Assembly (NCBI GenBank): GCA_019115305.1
Contig: DXDW01000224.1
Coordinates: forward strand, 1 to 39,420
Source of the DNA: Candidatus Anaerofilum excrementigallinarum
GTDB taxonomy: Bacteria; Bacillota; Clostridia; Oscillospirales; Ruminococcaceae
Direction: 5' to 3'
DNA: 39,420 nucleotides
Within the stretch, counting starts at the first letter, position 1. Each line of letters opens with the position of its first letter. A model generated the notes under the pieces. The model ran no database searches, had not been told where the DNA came from, and was given only the letters and a program-made list of their open reading frames with translations. This document shows positions 8,152-15,948 of this stretch, piece by piece. The position numbers and the translations under genes are program-made.

Positions 8152-8180
8152 TAGATACATACAGTAAATTTTACCAGGCA

Positions 8181-8213
8181 GAGCTCCGCGTTTTTTAGGC
8201 GCGGGGCTCTTTT
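8181..8213 (+). terminator. Rho-independent terminator
   Basis: A 10-bp stem (8181-8190 with 8200-8209, one G-T wobble) is followed by TTTT. It ends the histidine phosphatase gene. Confidence 0.8.
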
Positions 8214-8263
8214 GGACGGAAAAGGGCGGCGGCTCTGCCGGAAAGCAAAAGGAGGGGCAAACC

Positions 8264-8791
8264 ATGGGAAAACGGATACAGGGATTTTTGTTCCTGGCGA
8301 TCTTTCGGATCATGGGAATTTTGGTGCTGGTGCTGGGCATCCGGATGGTGGGAGAGGGCATCTTCAACTACATCGTGGAATGGCACCAGCAGGACTGGGT
8401 CCCGGCCGCCGCCTGGGTGACCGGCTCTGAGGGAGAATATTCCCGCAGCCGCCGGGGCAGGAGCGTCAGCTACGATATTGACTACGCCTATGAAGCAAAA
8501 GGGGAGCAATACACCGGCCGGCTCTACAACCGGGACCGGGATATGGAGCCGGGGGAGACGATCCGGATCAAATACGACCCCGACAACCCCGCCGATTCCA
8601 CCGACATTTTGCAGCCCAGCCTGCACAATCTGGTGGTGTTTCTGCTCTTTGGGGCGGCGCTGACCGTCGTTGGATTTTTCCTGTCGGGCAGCTGGGCTCT
8701 TGTGTCCAGAATCCGCCGAGGGGGAAGGCCGCCGGAGCCGGAAGTGCTGCCGCCGGAGGAATATGTGGACGGCAGAGGCCCGCAGGCATGA
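8264..8791 (+). CDS. DUF3592-type membrane protein
   Basis: The 175-residue protein has a transmembrane segment near the N-terminus (about 8-28), a polar domain of about 100 residues, and a second transmembrane segment (about 126-148) before a Pro/Glu-rich tail. The middle part ends in the sequence RIKYDPDNPADS, characteristic of DUF3592 proteins, whose role is not known. The start has a strong GGAGG ribosome binding site eight or nine bases upstream. It lies between two terminators, so it is probably transcribed alone; no clear promoter was found in the 50 bases before it. Confidence 0.8.
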   Translation: MGKRIQGFLFLAIFRIMGILVLVLGIRMVGEGIFNYIVEWHQQDWVPAAAWVTGSEGEYSRSRRGRSVSYDIDYAYEAKGEQYTGRLYNRDRDMEPGETIRIKYDPDNPADSTDILQPSLHNLVVFLLFGAALTVVGFFLSGSWALVSRIRRGGRPPEPEVLPPEEYVDGRGPQA

Positions 8792-8792
8792 C

Positions 8793-8843
8793 AAAAGGGC
8801 GAAGCGCTTTTCCCGCCATGGGGAAGGCGCTCTGCCCTTTATT
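8793..8843. terminator. Bidirectional terminator between convergent genes
   Basis: A long interrupted stem (AAAGGGC, AGCGC and TTTTCCC pairing with GGGGAA, GCGCT and GCCCTTT) is flanked by A and T runs. It can end both the DUF3592 gene and ribU. Confidence 0.8.
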
Positions 8844-8866
8844 ATAATAAGAATAGATTGTGGGAA

Positions 8867-9481
8867 TCAGGCCTTGCGGGGCTGGGACGCTTCCATCCAG
8901 CGGTGGAATACCCCCGACAGCCGCTTATACACCGCAAAGGTGATGATGGCCACCACGGTGCCCTTGAGCAGATTGAAGGGCACCACGCCGAAGAGAATGT
9001 AGCCCTTGATATCGGTGATGGCGGGGTTGATGGCCTGGCAGGCGGCGATGATGGCGTCGTAGGGCATATAGGCGCTGGCGTAGAAGGGCAGCAGCAGGAA
9101 ATAGTTGGCCAGAGCGCCCACAATGGTGATGACCGCAATGCTGGCCACACAGGAGATCAGCGCGCCGGCCCGGGAGTGCTTGATGCGGTAGACCAGGCCG
9201 GCGGTGAGGGCAAAGCTGCCGGTGATGAGAAAGTCGGCCAGCTCGCCCACGCCGGCGGTCTGGGTGCTGAGCAGGTGGATAAGGGATTTCAGCAGCGCCA
9301 TTACCACCCCTTCGATGGGGCCGAAGAGGAAGCTGCCCACCATGATGGGCACCGCCGAGATATCCAGCTTGAGAAAGGGCGGCATGAAGGGAATGGGCAT
9401 CTCCAGGAACATGAGAAGGGTGGAGATGGCCGCCAGCATGCTCATGGCGATGAGTTTGCGGGTAGAGATACGATTTTTCAC
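8867..9481 (-). CDS. ribU: Riboflavin ECF transporter substrate-binding (S) component RibU
   Basis: This 204-residue integral membrane protein has about six hydrophobic segments and is the riboflavin-specific S component of an energy-coupling-factor transporter, which would use a shared EcfA/A'/T module encoded elsewhere. RibU-like features are PPFLKLDISAVPIMVGSFLFGP near residues 33-55 and GVGELADFLITGS after it. It begins with GTG at 9481 behind AAGGAGGAG; the first ATG in frame would remove the start of the first membrane helix. The FMN riboswitch directly upstream is strong independent support for riboflavin as substrate. Confidence 0.92.
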   Translation of the reverse strand: MKNRISTRKLIAMSMLAAISTLLMFLEMPIPFMPPFLKLDISAVPIMVGSFLFGPIEGVVMALLKSLIHLLSTQTAGVGELADFLITGSFALTAGLVYRIKHSRAGALISCVASIAVITIVGALANYFLLLPFYASAYMPYDAIIAACQAINPAITDIKGYILFGVVPFNLLKGTVVAIITFAVYKRLSGVFHRWMEASQPRKA

Positions 9482-9578
9482 AGGTTTGCTCCTCCTTTTT
9501 TGTGCAGCTGCCCTCCGCCGGAGAGGGCACGGCATATCAAAAGCCGTTTTCCGCGCAGCGGCGCGCCTTTTCTGCAGC

Positions 9579-9611
9579 AAAAAGCGCCCTCCTGCAGGTG
9601 CAGAAGGGCGC
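9579..9611 (-). terminator. Riboswitch-controlled terminator before ribU
   Basis: On the minus strand GCGCCC…GGGCGC flanks a second CTGCA/TGCAG stem and is followed by TTTTT. It lies between the FMN aptamer and the ribU ribosome binding site, so it is the likely expression platform: FMN binding would favour early termination. Confidence 0.85.
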
Positions 9612-9635
9612 GGCGTTGCAAACCAAGGACATGCC

Positions 9636-9752
9636 GTTTCTTCCATCCGGACTATACCGTCGGCTTTGGAATTTCACCAAATCAGCGCGGCTGCCAACCA
9701 GCCGCGGTCGTGGGCTATACCACCGGTGGGGAATTGCACCCCGCCCTGAAAC
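9636..9752 (-). promoter_or_regulatory. FMN riboswitch (RFN element)
   Basis: On the minus strand the conserved RFN blocks appear in order: CAGGGCGGGGTG, AATTCCCCACCGG, GGTATAGCCCACGA, TTTGGTGAAATTCCAAAGCCGAC and GTATAGTCCGGATGGAAGA (long ones quoted in part). P1 is GTTTC pairing with GAAAC at the two ends. It senses flavin mononucleotide and controls ribU by attenuation. Confidence 0.97.
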
Positions 9753-9769
9753 CAGCTTTATTATTTATT

Positions 9770-9798
9770 AGTATAGCGGCAAGGACAAAAAAATGCAA
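9770..9798 (-). promoter_or_regulatory. Promoter of the riboswitch–ribU transcript
   Basis: On the minus strand TTGCAT (9793-9798) and TATACT (9770-9775) are 17 bases apart, about 20 bases before the aptamer. Confidence 0.8.
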
Positions 9799-9853
9799 GG
9801 CTTTTTTGTACAAAAAGCCCATGTGCAGCCCCCGGCGTTTTCGCCATAACGGC

Positions 9854-9897
9854 AAAACCCGGCCGCCGCGCTGGGAAAATCCAGGCGGCCGCCGGGC
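9854..9897 (-). terminator. Terminator of rnpB
   Basis: On the minus strand a long GC-rich stem with small bulges (CCCGGC…GCCGGG at its base) is followed by TTTT, just downstream of the 3' end of the RNase P RNA. Confidence 0.75.
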
Positions 9898-9904
9898 TTT
9901 GCAG

Positions 9905-10248
9905 GGGAAAACAACCGAACCGTAAGCCGGGTTCTGTATTAAACGACGATCTGTCTAGGCCGTGCGTTGCCGCACGGCTCGTGCCACCTCCGGGGCGCGC
10001 AGGGTACGCATATGCCCCATACGGGTGTTGCTTCTGGTAGGGTTTACATAGCCGCAAAGTCGCCAGTGCGCTGGTGAGCTCTTACCTCGCCTTTCCATCC
10101 TTACCCCTTGCGGGGCGGTCTATTTCTGTTGCACTATCCCTGGGGTCACCCCCGGCTGCCGTTAGCAGTTACCATTCCCTTGTGAAGCCCGGACTTTCCT
10201 CAGAACGGACAAAGCCGCCCCGCCGCCGTATGTTCCGCTTGTTTTCCG
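9905..10248 (-). ncRNA. rnpB: RNase P RNA, type A
   Basis: This is the catalytic RNA that removes 5' leaders from tRNA precursors. On the minus strand it contains the universal core GAGGAAAGTCCGGGCTTC near the 5' end, then GGGTGACCCCAGGGATAGTGC and CAACAGAAATAGACCGCC, and near the 3' end the partner strand with AGATCGTCG and ACAGAACCCGGCTTA. The ends pair as P1: GGAAAACAA (at 10247-10239) with TTGTTTTCC (9914-9906), which sets the limits to within a few bases. It has its own promoter and terminator. Several ORFs cross it but none is real. Confidence 0.97.
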
Positions 10249-10254
10249 CAGGGT

Positions 10255-10283
10255 ATTATACCACGATTTCGCCCACGCCGCAA
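10255..10283 (-). promoter_or_regulatory. Promoter of rnpB
   Basis: On the minus strand TTGCGG (10278-10283) and a perfect TATAAT (10255-10260) are 17 bases apart. The predicted start is about seven bases before P1. Confidence 0.85.
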
Positions 10284-10345
10284 GCCGCGGCGTGCAGTTT
10301 TGCCCACAAAAAGGGCCCAAAGTGGTGAAAATATTTCCTCGCCAC

Positions 10346-10375
10346 TTGCGAAAAATACAGAAAAGCGGCTATAAT
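10346..10375 (+). promoter_or_regulatory. Promoter of the carboxypeptidase–MBOAT operon
   Basis: TTGCGA (10346-10351) and TATAAT (10370-10375) are 18 bases apart. Transcription would start near 10382, which rules out translation from the ATG at 10386 with any normal leader and supports the start at 10434. Confidence 0.75.
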
Positions 10376-10433
10376 AAAAGCGAGTATGCCGTTTGACTGC
10401 GGCGAAAAAACAATTAAAGGAACGATTTTATAT

Positions 10434-11930
10434 ATGAAAGACCCTGTTGGAAAACTCACGGCCTTTCTCAAAAGGCGGGGCCGGGGGCTGCGCCGAGGGC
10501 TGGCCTGCGCCGCCGCGGGGCTCTGCGCGGCACTCTGTATGCCCGCCCGGGTCCAGGCCGCCGAACCCCAGGACATCACCGCCGCGGCCTGGGTGCTCAT
10601 CGACGCCTCCACCGGCCAGGTGCTGGCGGAAAAGCAGAGCGATACCCGCATGTATCCCGCCAGCATCACCAAGATCCTCACGGTGGCCCTGGCGGTGGAG
10701 AAGGCAAACAACGATCTCACCCAGCAGGTGACGGTGAGCCACGACGACGTGTATTCCATCACCTCCGACTCCTCCCACATCGCCCTCCAGGAAGGGGAGG
10801 TGGTGAGTCTGGCCGATATGGCCTACGGCGCCATGCTGGCCTCGGGCAACGACGCCGCCAATGTGCTGGCCGAGTATGTCTGCGGCAGCCTGGACCAGGT
10901 GGAGACAGGTTACAGCCAGAAGCTGGCCGAGCTGGGCTGTGACAACACCCATTTCGTCAATGCCCACGGCCTGCACAGTGAAAATCACTACACCACCGCC
11001 GCCGATATGGCCAAAATCACCAAATGGGCCCTGTCGGTGCCGGGATTTGAAGAGGTTTTCGATTCCATCAAATACGATATGCAGCCCACCAACCTGCAGC
11101 CCGAGGTGCGGTATTTTTCCACCGCCGACTGGCTGCGGCTCAACGGCGAGAAATATCACTACGACCCGGCTCTGGGCAGCAAAAACGGCTGGACCACCGA
11201 GGCGGGGCACACCTTTGTGGCTCTGGCCGAAAAGGACGGCCGGCGGCTGATCTGCGTTTTGATGAACTGCACCACCAAATACACCAAGTTTGTGGACGCG
11301 GCCAAGCTGTTTGAATACGGCTTCAACGAGTTTTACACCGTGAACATGGAGGGGCTGCTGCCCACCCGGCAGGTGCAGGTCCAGGGCGGAGGCGATCCCC
11401 TGGGCACCGCTACCCTCCAGGCGCCCGCTATTACTCTTTATTTAAAGAAGGACTACACCGCCGACAATGTGGTGGCTGAGGTGGAAAGCCCCGACATCTA
11501 CACGTTGGGTACCCCCTTTTCCGCCACCATCCATCTGCGGCTTCAGGACGGACTGGACGGCCAGCCCGCCGATCTGGGCAGCTACTCCATGGAACTCAGC
11601 GGGGTAGGGGCGGTGCTCACCGCCAGTGTGGGCCTGGAACCGGAAAACGTGCTGGGCTACGGCCGCAAAAACTCCTTTGATCCCCGCACCATCCTGCTGT
11701 ACACGGCGGTGCTGCTGGGAGGCGGGGCAGCCATTGTGGCCGCCTGGAAGCTGGGCCGCCGCCATGCCGCCGCCCGGATGTACCGTGGTACCGGCCTTAT
11801 CCGCCGCCGGGGCTTCACCGCCCGGGGCCCTTCCGCCCAGCCCTTCCGGGTGATATGGGGGAAAAAGAGCGGCTCGGTCCGCCCCAGCCGGCGCAACTAC
11901 GATCTGTCCGACCGGCGGGGAGACCGATAA
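10434..11930 (+). CDS. D-alanyl-D-alanine carboxypeptidase (PBP5-type, S11 family)
   Basis: This 498-residue exported enzyme should trim the terminal D-Ala from peptidoglycan stem peptides. It has a basic N-terminus and signal peptide (about 20-42, ending PARVQA), the active-site SITK (S77, K80), the second motif SGN (137-139) and a third motif KNG (250-252) where most relatives have K-T/S-G. A beta-rich C-terminal domain follows (about 310-410). A transmembrane segment (about 419-440) and a basic cytoplasmic tail of about 55 residues anchor it, as in DacF/DacB-like Clostridia proteins. The start at 10434 has AAAGGA upstream. It heads an operon with an MBOAT acyltransferase and its SGNH-like partner, which places all three in envelope maturation. 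Confidence 0.92.
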   Translation: MKDPVGKLTAFLKRRGRGLRRGLACAAAGLCAALCMPARVQAAEPQDITAAAWVLIDASTGQVLAEKQSDTRMYPASITKILTVALAVEKANNDLTQQVTVSHDDVYSITSDSSHIALQEGEVVSLADMAYGAMLASGNDAANVLAEYVCGSLDQVETGYSQKLAELGCDNTHFVNAHGLHSENHYTTAADMAKITKWALSVPGFEEVFDSIKYDMQPTNLQPEVRYFSTADWLRLNGEKYHYDPALGSKNGWTTEAGHTFVALAEKDGRRLICVLMNCTTKYTKFVDAAKLFEYGFNEFYTVNMEGLLPTRQVQVQGGGDPLGTATLQAPAITLYLKKDYTADNVVAEVESPDIYTLGTPFSATIHLRLQDGLDGQPADLGSYSMELSGVGAVLTASVGLEPENVLGYGRKNSFDPRTILLYTAVLLGGGAAIVAAWKLGRRHAAARMYRGTGLIRRRGFTARGPSAQPFRVIWGKKSGSVRPSRRNYDLSDRRGDR

Positions 11931-11972
11931 TCTAAAGGCCCTGAGAAAAAGGGCCGGGAGAGAGGAACGAGA

Positions 11973-13433
11973 ATGGAATTTCAGTCGGGAATTTTTCTGG
12001 CGTTTTTTGCGGCTCTGCTGGCTGTCTATCACAATCTGCCTTCCCGGGCCAAGCCCTGGCTGCTGCTGGCGGCCAACGCCGTGTTTTATGCGGCGGGAGG
12101 CGTGCAGTGGCTGCCTCTGCTGGCCGCGGCGGTGGTGATCAGCTGGGCGGCGGCCCTGGCCATGGACCGCATCGCGGCCCGGCCCGCCCGTCTGGCTCTG
12201 CTGTGGGGCTGCGTAGTGCTGTTTGTGGGCCAGCTGTTCTATTTCAAGTATTTTTCGGCGCTGCTCCGGGGTCTGTTTGACTACCGGCTGCAGATCATCG
12301 CCCCCCTGGGAGTGAGCTTTTACAGCTTCACCATCCTGGGATACATCATCGACGTCTACTGCCGCACCCAGCCCGCCGAGAAAAATCTGGTGCGGTATGC
12401 GGCTTTTGTGAGCATGTTTGCCCAGATCACCTCCGGTCCCATCGAGCGGGGGAGCAACATGCTGCCCCAGCTGGCCGCCCCCCGGCCCTACAGCTTTGAG
12501 CAGCTGGCCCAGGGACTGAGCCGGGCTCTGTGGGGCTTTTACAAAAAGTTTGTGCTGGCCAATATGCTGGCCAATATGGTGGGGGCCGTCTACGGGGACG
12601 TGGAGAGCTTTTCCGGCCCCTTTTTGCTGCTGGCGTCTTTGCTTTACTCCTACCAGCTGTATCTGGATTTCGGCGGCTATTCCGACATCGCCATCGGCAT
12701 GATGCAGGCCTTGGGTTACGACGTGATGGAGAACTTCCGCCGTCCCTTTGCCGCCCGCAGCTATACCCAGCTGTGGGACCGGTGGCACATCAGCCTCACC
12801 AGCTGGTTCCGGGATTATGTCTTTACCCCCCTCACCTTTTCCATCCGGGGTGTGGGCGGCCGGACCGGCAAATGGCTGGGCTGGCTGTCCATCTTTATCA
12901 TCTTCCCCCTGAGCGGCGTCTGGCACGGCGCGGGACTGGGCTTTTTGGTCTGGGGCGTGCTCAACGGCGTGTTTATGGTGGTGGGCAAGATGACTGCCAA
13001 AAAGCGCCGCAAATGGGCCAAGAAAAATCCCCTCTACCGCAGCCGGTTTGTCAAGGCCTTCATCCAGTGCGGCATCGTCTACCTGCTGTTCACCGCCTGC
13101 ATCGTCTTTTTCCGGGCCGAGAGCATGGGCCAGGCGCTGCAGATCTGGGCGGGCTTTGGCCGCGGCTGGGCCGAGACGCTGCTCTCTCCCGCCGCCATTG
13201 TGGCCGGGCTGAAGGCCATGGGCATCGGCCGGGTGGCCATTCTGGTAGTGGGCGGCGGCAGCCTGGCTGTGGAGCTGTGTGAATGGGCCGCCGAGAAAAA
13301 GGGGCAGACCATGGGCGCCTGGCTCCACGGGCTGCGGGCTCCGGCACGCTGGGCCGCCTACTATGCCCAGCTGCTGCTGCTGGCCTTTTACGGCGTGCTG
13401 GGTCAGTCCTCCTTTATTTACCGCCAGTTCTGA
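11973..13433 (+). CDS. MBOAT family O-acyltransferase (AlgI/DltB type)
   Basis: This 486-residue polytopic membrane protein belongs to the membrane-bound O-acyltransferase family, which moves acyl groups across or at the membrane onto extracellular polymers. The AlgI-type core is clear: DFGGYSDIAIGMMQALGY, then WDRWHISLTSWFRDYVF-like motif with H272, and PLSGVWHGAGLGFLVWG with the invariant catalytic His318. About ten hydrophobic stretches are visible. Start ATG at 11973 has AGAGAGGAA upstream. The next gene is an SGNH-like protein, as in AlgI–AlgJ/X and DltB–DltD pairs. No dltA or dltC is nearby, so D-alanylation of teichoic acid is not supported; acetylation of a wall or capsule polymer is the best guess. 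Confidence 0.92.
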   Translation: MEFQSGIFLAFFAALLAVYHNLPSRAKPWLLLAANAVFYAAGGVQWLPLLAAAVVISWAAALAMDRIAARPARLALLWGCVVLFVGQLFYFKYFSALLRGLFDYRLQIIAPLGVSFYSFTILGYIIDVYCRTQPAEKNLVRYAAFVSMFAQITSGPIERGSNMLPQLAAPRPYSFEQLAQGLSRALWGFYKKFVLANMLANMVGAVYGDVESFSGPFLLLASLLYSYQLYLDFGGYSDIAIGMMQALGYDVMENFRRPFAARSYTQLWDRWHISLTSWFRDYVFTPLTFSIRGVGGRTGKWLGWLSIFIIFPLSGVWHGAGLGFLVWGVLNGVFMVVGKMTAKKRRKWAKKNPLYRSRFVKAFIQCGIVYLLFTACIVFFRAESMGQALQIWAGFGRGWAETLLSPAAIVAGLKAMGIGRVAILVVGGGSLAVELCEWAAEKKGQTMGAWLHGLRAPARWAAYYAQLLLLAFYGVLGQSSFIYRQF

Positions 13434-13466
13434 ACCGGGCCTGCGGGCCCTTTGAGGGAGAAAAAG

Positions 13467-14534
13467 ATGAAAAAACTGCTGCTGGCCGCGCTGGTGTTTG
13501 TTCCCTTCGTGGCCTTGGTTGTGGGGGTCAATTTCTATGCCGACCCCGCCAACGTGCTGCGGCCGGGATACGAGGCCCAGGTGGCCCAGATCCTGGCCGA
13601 CGGCAAAAACGCCTCCAACATCCGCAATATGGATGACCGGGCGCTGATTCAAGAATATATGGAGCGCAGCGACGGGGCCATCGACACTCTGATCCTGGGC
13701 TCCAGCCACAGTATGCAGATCACCAGCGGGATCACCGGGGATGAGGCCACCTTCTGTGCCGGGGTCACCGGCGCCGACCTGCGGGACTGCATCTCCATCT
13801 GGCGGCTGGCTCTGGACGACGGCCAGACCCCCAGCCGGGTGGTATTGGCCATCGACCCCTGGATGCTGGCCGAGGGATGCCTGGAAAAGCGTGCCATGAC
13901 CGGCGGCTACCGGGATTTCTGCGCCGACCATGGCACCCGTGCTCTGGCCACCGCCGGCAACTGGGAGGCCCGCATCGAAAAGATGAGCCAGGCCGTCAGC
14001 CTGGCCTATTTCCAGAGCAGTGTGGAATACCTGAAAAAAGGGCTGCAGAACACCCGGGACCCGGTGCCCACCGAGGAGTACTACACCGAGACCGACATGC
14101 GCCGGGCCGACGGCAGCTACGGCTACAACGCTGCCCTGCGGGATGTCACCGAGGAAAATATGTACGACCGGGTGAAGGACTACATTCTCTTCAAGCCCGA
14201 GCTCATGGCTGATTTCGACGGGATCAGCCAGCTGCTGGTGGAGCAGCTGGGGACCTTCCTCGACGAAATGCAGCAAAATGGGACAACTGTGAGTATTTTT
14301 CTTCCTCCTTTCAACAATGCGTATTACGATCACATCAAGACCCAGACCGACAACTACGTTCAGATCCTGTCGGTGGAGCCGCTGGTGCGGCAGATGGCCG
14401 AGGAGCGGGGTATCCGGGTGATCGGTTCCTACGATCCCTGGTCCTGCGGGCTGACCCAGCTGGATTTCTACGACGGGCTCCACTGCTCCAGCGAGGCGGT
14501 GGAACGGTTCTGGCCGGAGGATTTTCTGGCGTAA
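13467..14534 (+). CDS. SGNH hydrolase-like partner of the MBOAT acyltransferase
   Basis: The 355-residue protein has one N-terminal hydrophobic segment (about 3-22), so it is exported and probably membrane-anchored. The motif LGSSHS (77-82) resembles the nucleophile block of SGNH/AlgX/DltD-like O-acyltransferases, and the C-terminal DGLHCS (D336, H339) supplies the Asp-x-x-His pair. The ATG at 13467 with GAGGGAGAAA upstream is preferred to a TTG at 13452. It follows the MBOAT gene by 33 bases, in an operon. By analogy it would pass an acyl group from the MBOAT protein to an extracellular acceptor, or remove it. The acceptor polymer is unknown. Confidence 0.85.
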   Translation: MKKLLLAALVFVPFVALVVGVNFYADPANVLRPGYEAQVAQILADGKNASNIRNMDDRALIQEYMERSDGAIDTLILGSSHSMQITSGITGDEATFCAGVTGADLRDCISIWRLALDDGQTPSRVVLAIDPWMLAEGCLEKRAMTGGYRDFCADHGTRALATAGNWEARIEKMSQAVSLAYFQSSVEYLKKGLQNTRDPVPTEEYYTETDMRRADGSYGYNAALRDVTEENMYDRVKDYILFKPELMADFDGISQLLVEQLGTFLDEMQQNGTTVSIFLPPFNNAYYDHIKTQTDNYVQILSVEPLVRQMAEERGIRVIGSYDPWSCGLTQLDFYDGLHCSSEAVERFWPEDFLA

Positions 14535-14668
14535 GGGTTGATTTTGTTATACTTTTCGTTTAAATTCGACTGAATAATACGAAAATCCCCTGAAAATGAG
14601 GGGGACCCGGCCTAAAAGCGGCTTTCCGGGCAGACAAAAGGCCGCAAGCTACAAAGGAGAAAAAGCCA
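14535..14668 (+). other. Intergenic region before the flavoprotein operon
   Basis: No gene is seen. It is AT-rich at its left side, with a possible -10 box TATACT (14548-14553) lacking a good -35, then a small stem CCCCT…AGGGG (about 14586-14603), and a clear AAGGAG site for the gene at 14669. A terminator for the SGNH gene is not obvious. Confidence 0.4.
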
Positions 14669-15898
14669 ATGTCTCATCTCATCGTGGTGGGGGCCGGGGC
14701 TGCCGGTCTCACCGCCGCCGGCCAGGCGGCGCGGCTGGGCTGCCGGGTCACGCTGCTGGAACACAGCGGTATGCCGGGTAAAAAAATTCTGGTCACCGGC
14801 AAGGGGCGCTGCAATGTCACCAACGACTGCGACGGCCAGGAGTTTCTGCGCCATGTGCGCACCAATCCCCGGTTTTTGTATTCGGCCATCGCCGCCTTTT
14901 CTCCCGCCGATACCATGGCCTGGGTGGAGAGCCTGGGGGTGCCCCTGAAAACCGAGCGGGGCCGGCGGGTATTTCCGGTGAGCGACCGGGCCGAGGATAT
15001 CCGGGCGGCTCTCTGCCGCTGGGCCCAAGGGGCCCAATTGGTGGAAGCCGACGCTTACAGCCTGGTGCTGGAAAACGGCCGGGCGGTGGGGGTGCAGACC
15101 CGGGACGGCCGCCGCTTTCTGGGGGACGGGGTCCTGGTGGCCACCGGAGGTATGTCCTATCCTTCCACCGGCAGCACCGGCGACGGCTACCGGCTGGCCA
15201 GGCAGGCCGGCCATAGTCTGGTGGAGCCGGTGCCCAGTCTGGTGAGCCTGGTGGCCGAAGGGGGCGACTGCCGCCGGATGATGGGGCTGGCTCTGAAAAA
15301 CGTATCCCTCACTCTGGAGGAAAACGGCAAGCCGGTTTTCTGCGAGCAGGGGGAGATGCTGTTCACCCATTTCGGCATTTCGGGGCCCCTGGTGCTGTCG
15401 GCCAGCGCTTGGGTGCGGGATCTGAAAAAATATCGCTACCAGGCGGTGATCGACCTCAAGCCCGCCCTTTCCGCCGAGCAGCTGTATGCCCGCATCGGCC
15501 GGGACTTTGATCTGCTGGCCGGCAAAAACGCCGCCAACTGCCTGCAGAAGCTGGTGCCCGCCACCATGCAGCCGGTGCTGCTGGAGCGGTGGGGTGTGGA
15601 CCCGGAGATACGGGTGAACCAGATCGACCGCGCCGCCCGGCTGGAGCTGGTGCGGCTGCTCAAGGGCTTCGCCGTTCCCATCCGGGAGCGGGGAGACCTG
15701 CAGCATGCGGTGATCACCGCCGGCGGCGTGCCGGTAAAAGAAGTGAATCCCCGGACCATGGAGTCCAAAAAGACCCCGGGGCTGTATTTTGCCGGGGAGG
15801 TGCTGGACCTGGACGCCTATACCGGCGGCTACAATCTGCAGATCGCCTTTGCCACCGCCATGGCGGCGGCCCGGGGCTTTGCCGCCCGGGAGGAATAA
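14669..15898 (+). CDS. HI0933/YhiN-type FAD-dependent flavoprotein
   Basis: The 409-residue protein belongs to the HI0933-like/BaiN flavoprotein family. It begins with a dinucleotide fold (VVGAGAAGLTAAGQAARLG, about 6-24), followed by the family hallmark GKKILVTGKGRCNVTN (about 35-50). It has ATGGMSYPSTGSTGDGY in the middle and ends with LYFAGEVLDLDAYTGGYNLQIAFATA, the FAD-contact block. Length is normal. The cellular substrate of this family is generally unknown, apart from BaiN-like members implicated in bile-acid reduction; homology alone does not assign that role here. The ATG at 14669 has AAGGAGAAAA upstream. It starts a conserved Clostridia gene order with cmk, plsC and ispH-rpsA. Confidence 0.9.
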   Translation: MSHLIVVGAGAAGLTAAGQAARLGCRVTLLEHSGMPGKKILVTGKGRCNVTNDCDGQEFLRHVRTNPRFLYSAIAAFSPADTMAWVESLGVPLKTERGRRVFPVSDRAEDIRAALCRWAQGAQLVEADAYSLVLENGRAVGVQTRDGRRFLGDGVLVATGGMSYPSTGSTGDGYRLARQAGHSLVEPVPSLVSLVAEGGDCRRMMGLALKNVSLTLEENGKPVFCEQGEMLFTHFGISGPLVLSASAWVRDLKKYRYQAVIDLKPALSAEQLYARIGRDFDLLAGKNAANCLQKLVPATMQPVLLERWGVDPEIRVNQIDRAARLELVRLLKGFAVPIRERGDLQHAVITAGGVPVKEVNPRTMESKKTPGLYFAGEVLDLDAYTGGYNLQIAFATAMAAARGFAAREE

Positions 15899-15948
15899 GC
15901 TCACCCGCCTGCAGGGGCAGGCTTTTGATATAAGGGAGGAATTCACCA

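Noticed and set aside
9905-10328. Short ORFs on both strands across 9905-10328
   Set aside because: The region is RNase P RNA by conserved core sequence and P1 pairing, plus its promoter.
10386-10433. Upstream ATG as start of the carboxypeptidase
   Set aside because: It lies about 11 bases after the TATAAT box, so the transcript would have almost no leader; the ATG at 10434 leaves a normal signal peptide.
11442-14483. Very long minus-strand open frame (over 1000 codons) opposite the MBOAT and SGNH genes
   Set aside because: It is antisense to well-supported genes. Its product is Gly/His/Gln-rich without domains, as expected from complementing GC-rich codons with few stops.
11973-14534. Reading the MBOAT–SGNH pair as a dlt operon
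   Set aside because: There is no D-alanine ligase (dltA) or carrier protein (dltC), and the MBOAT sequence is closer in motif to AlgI-type proteins.
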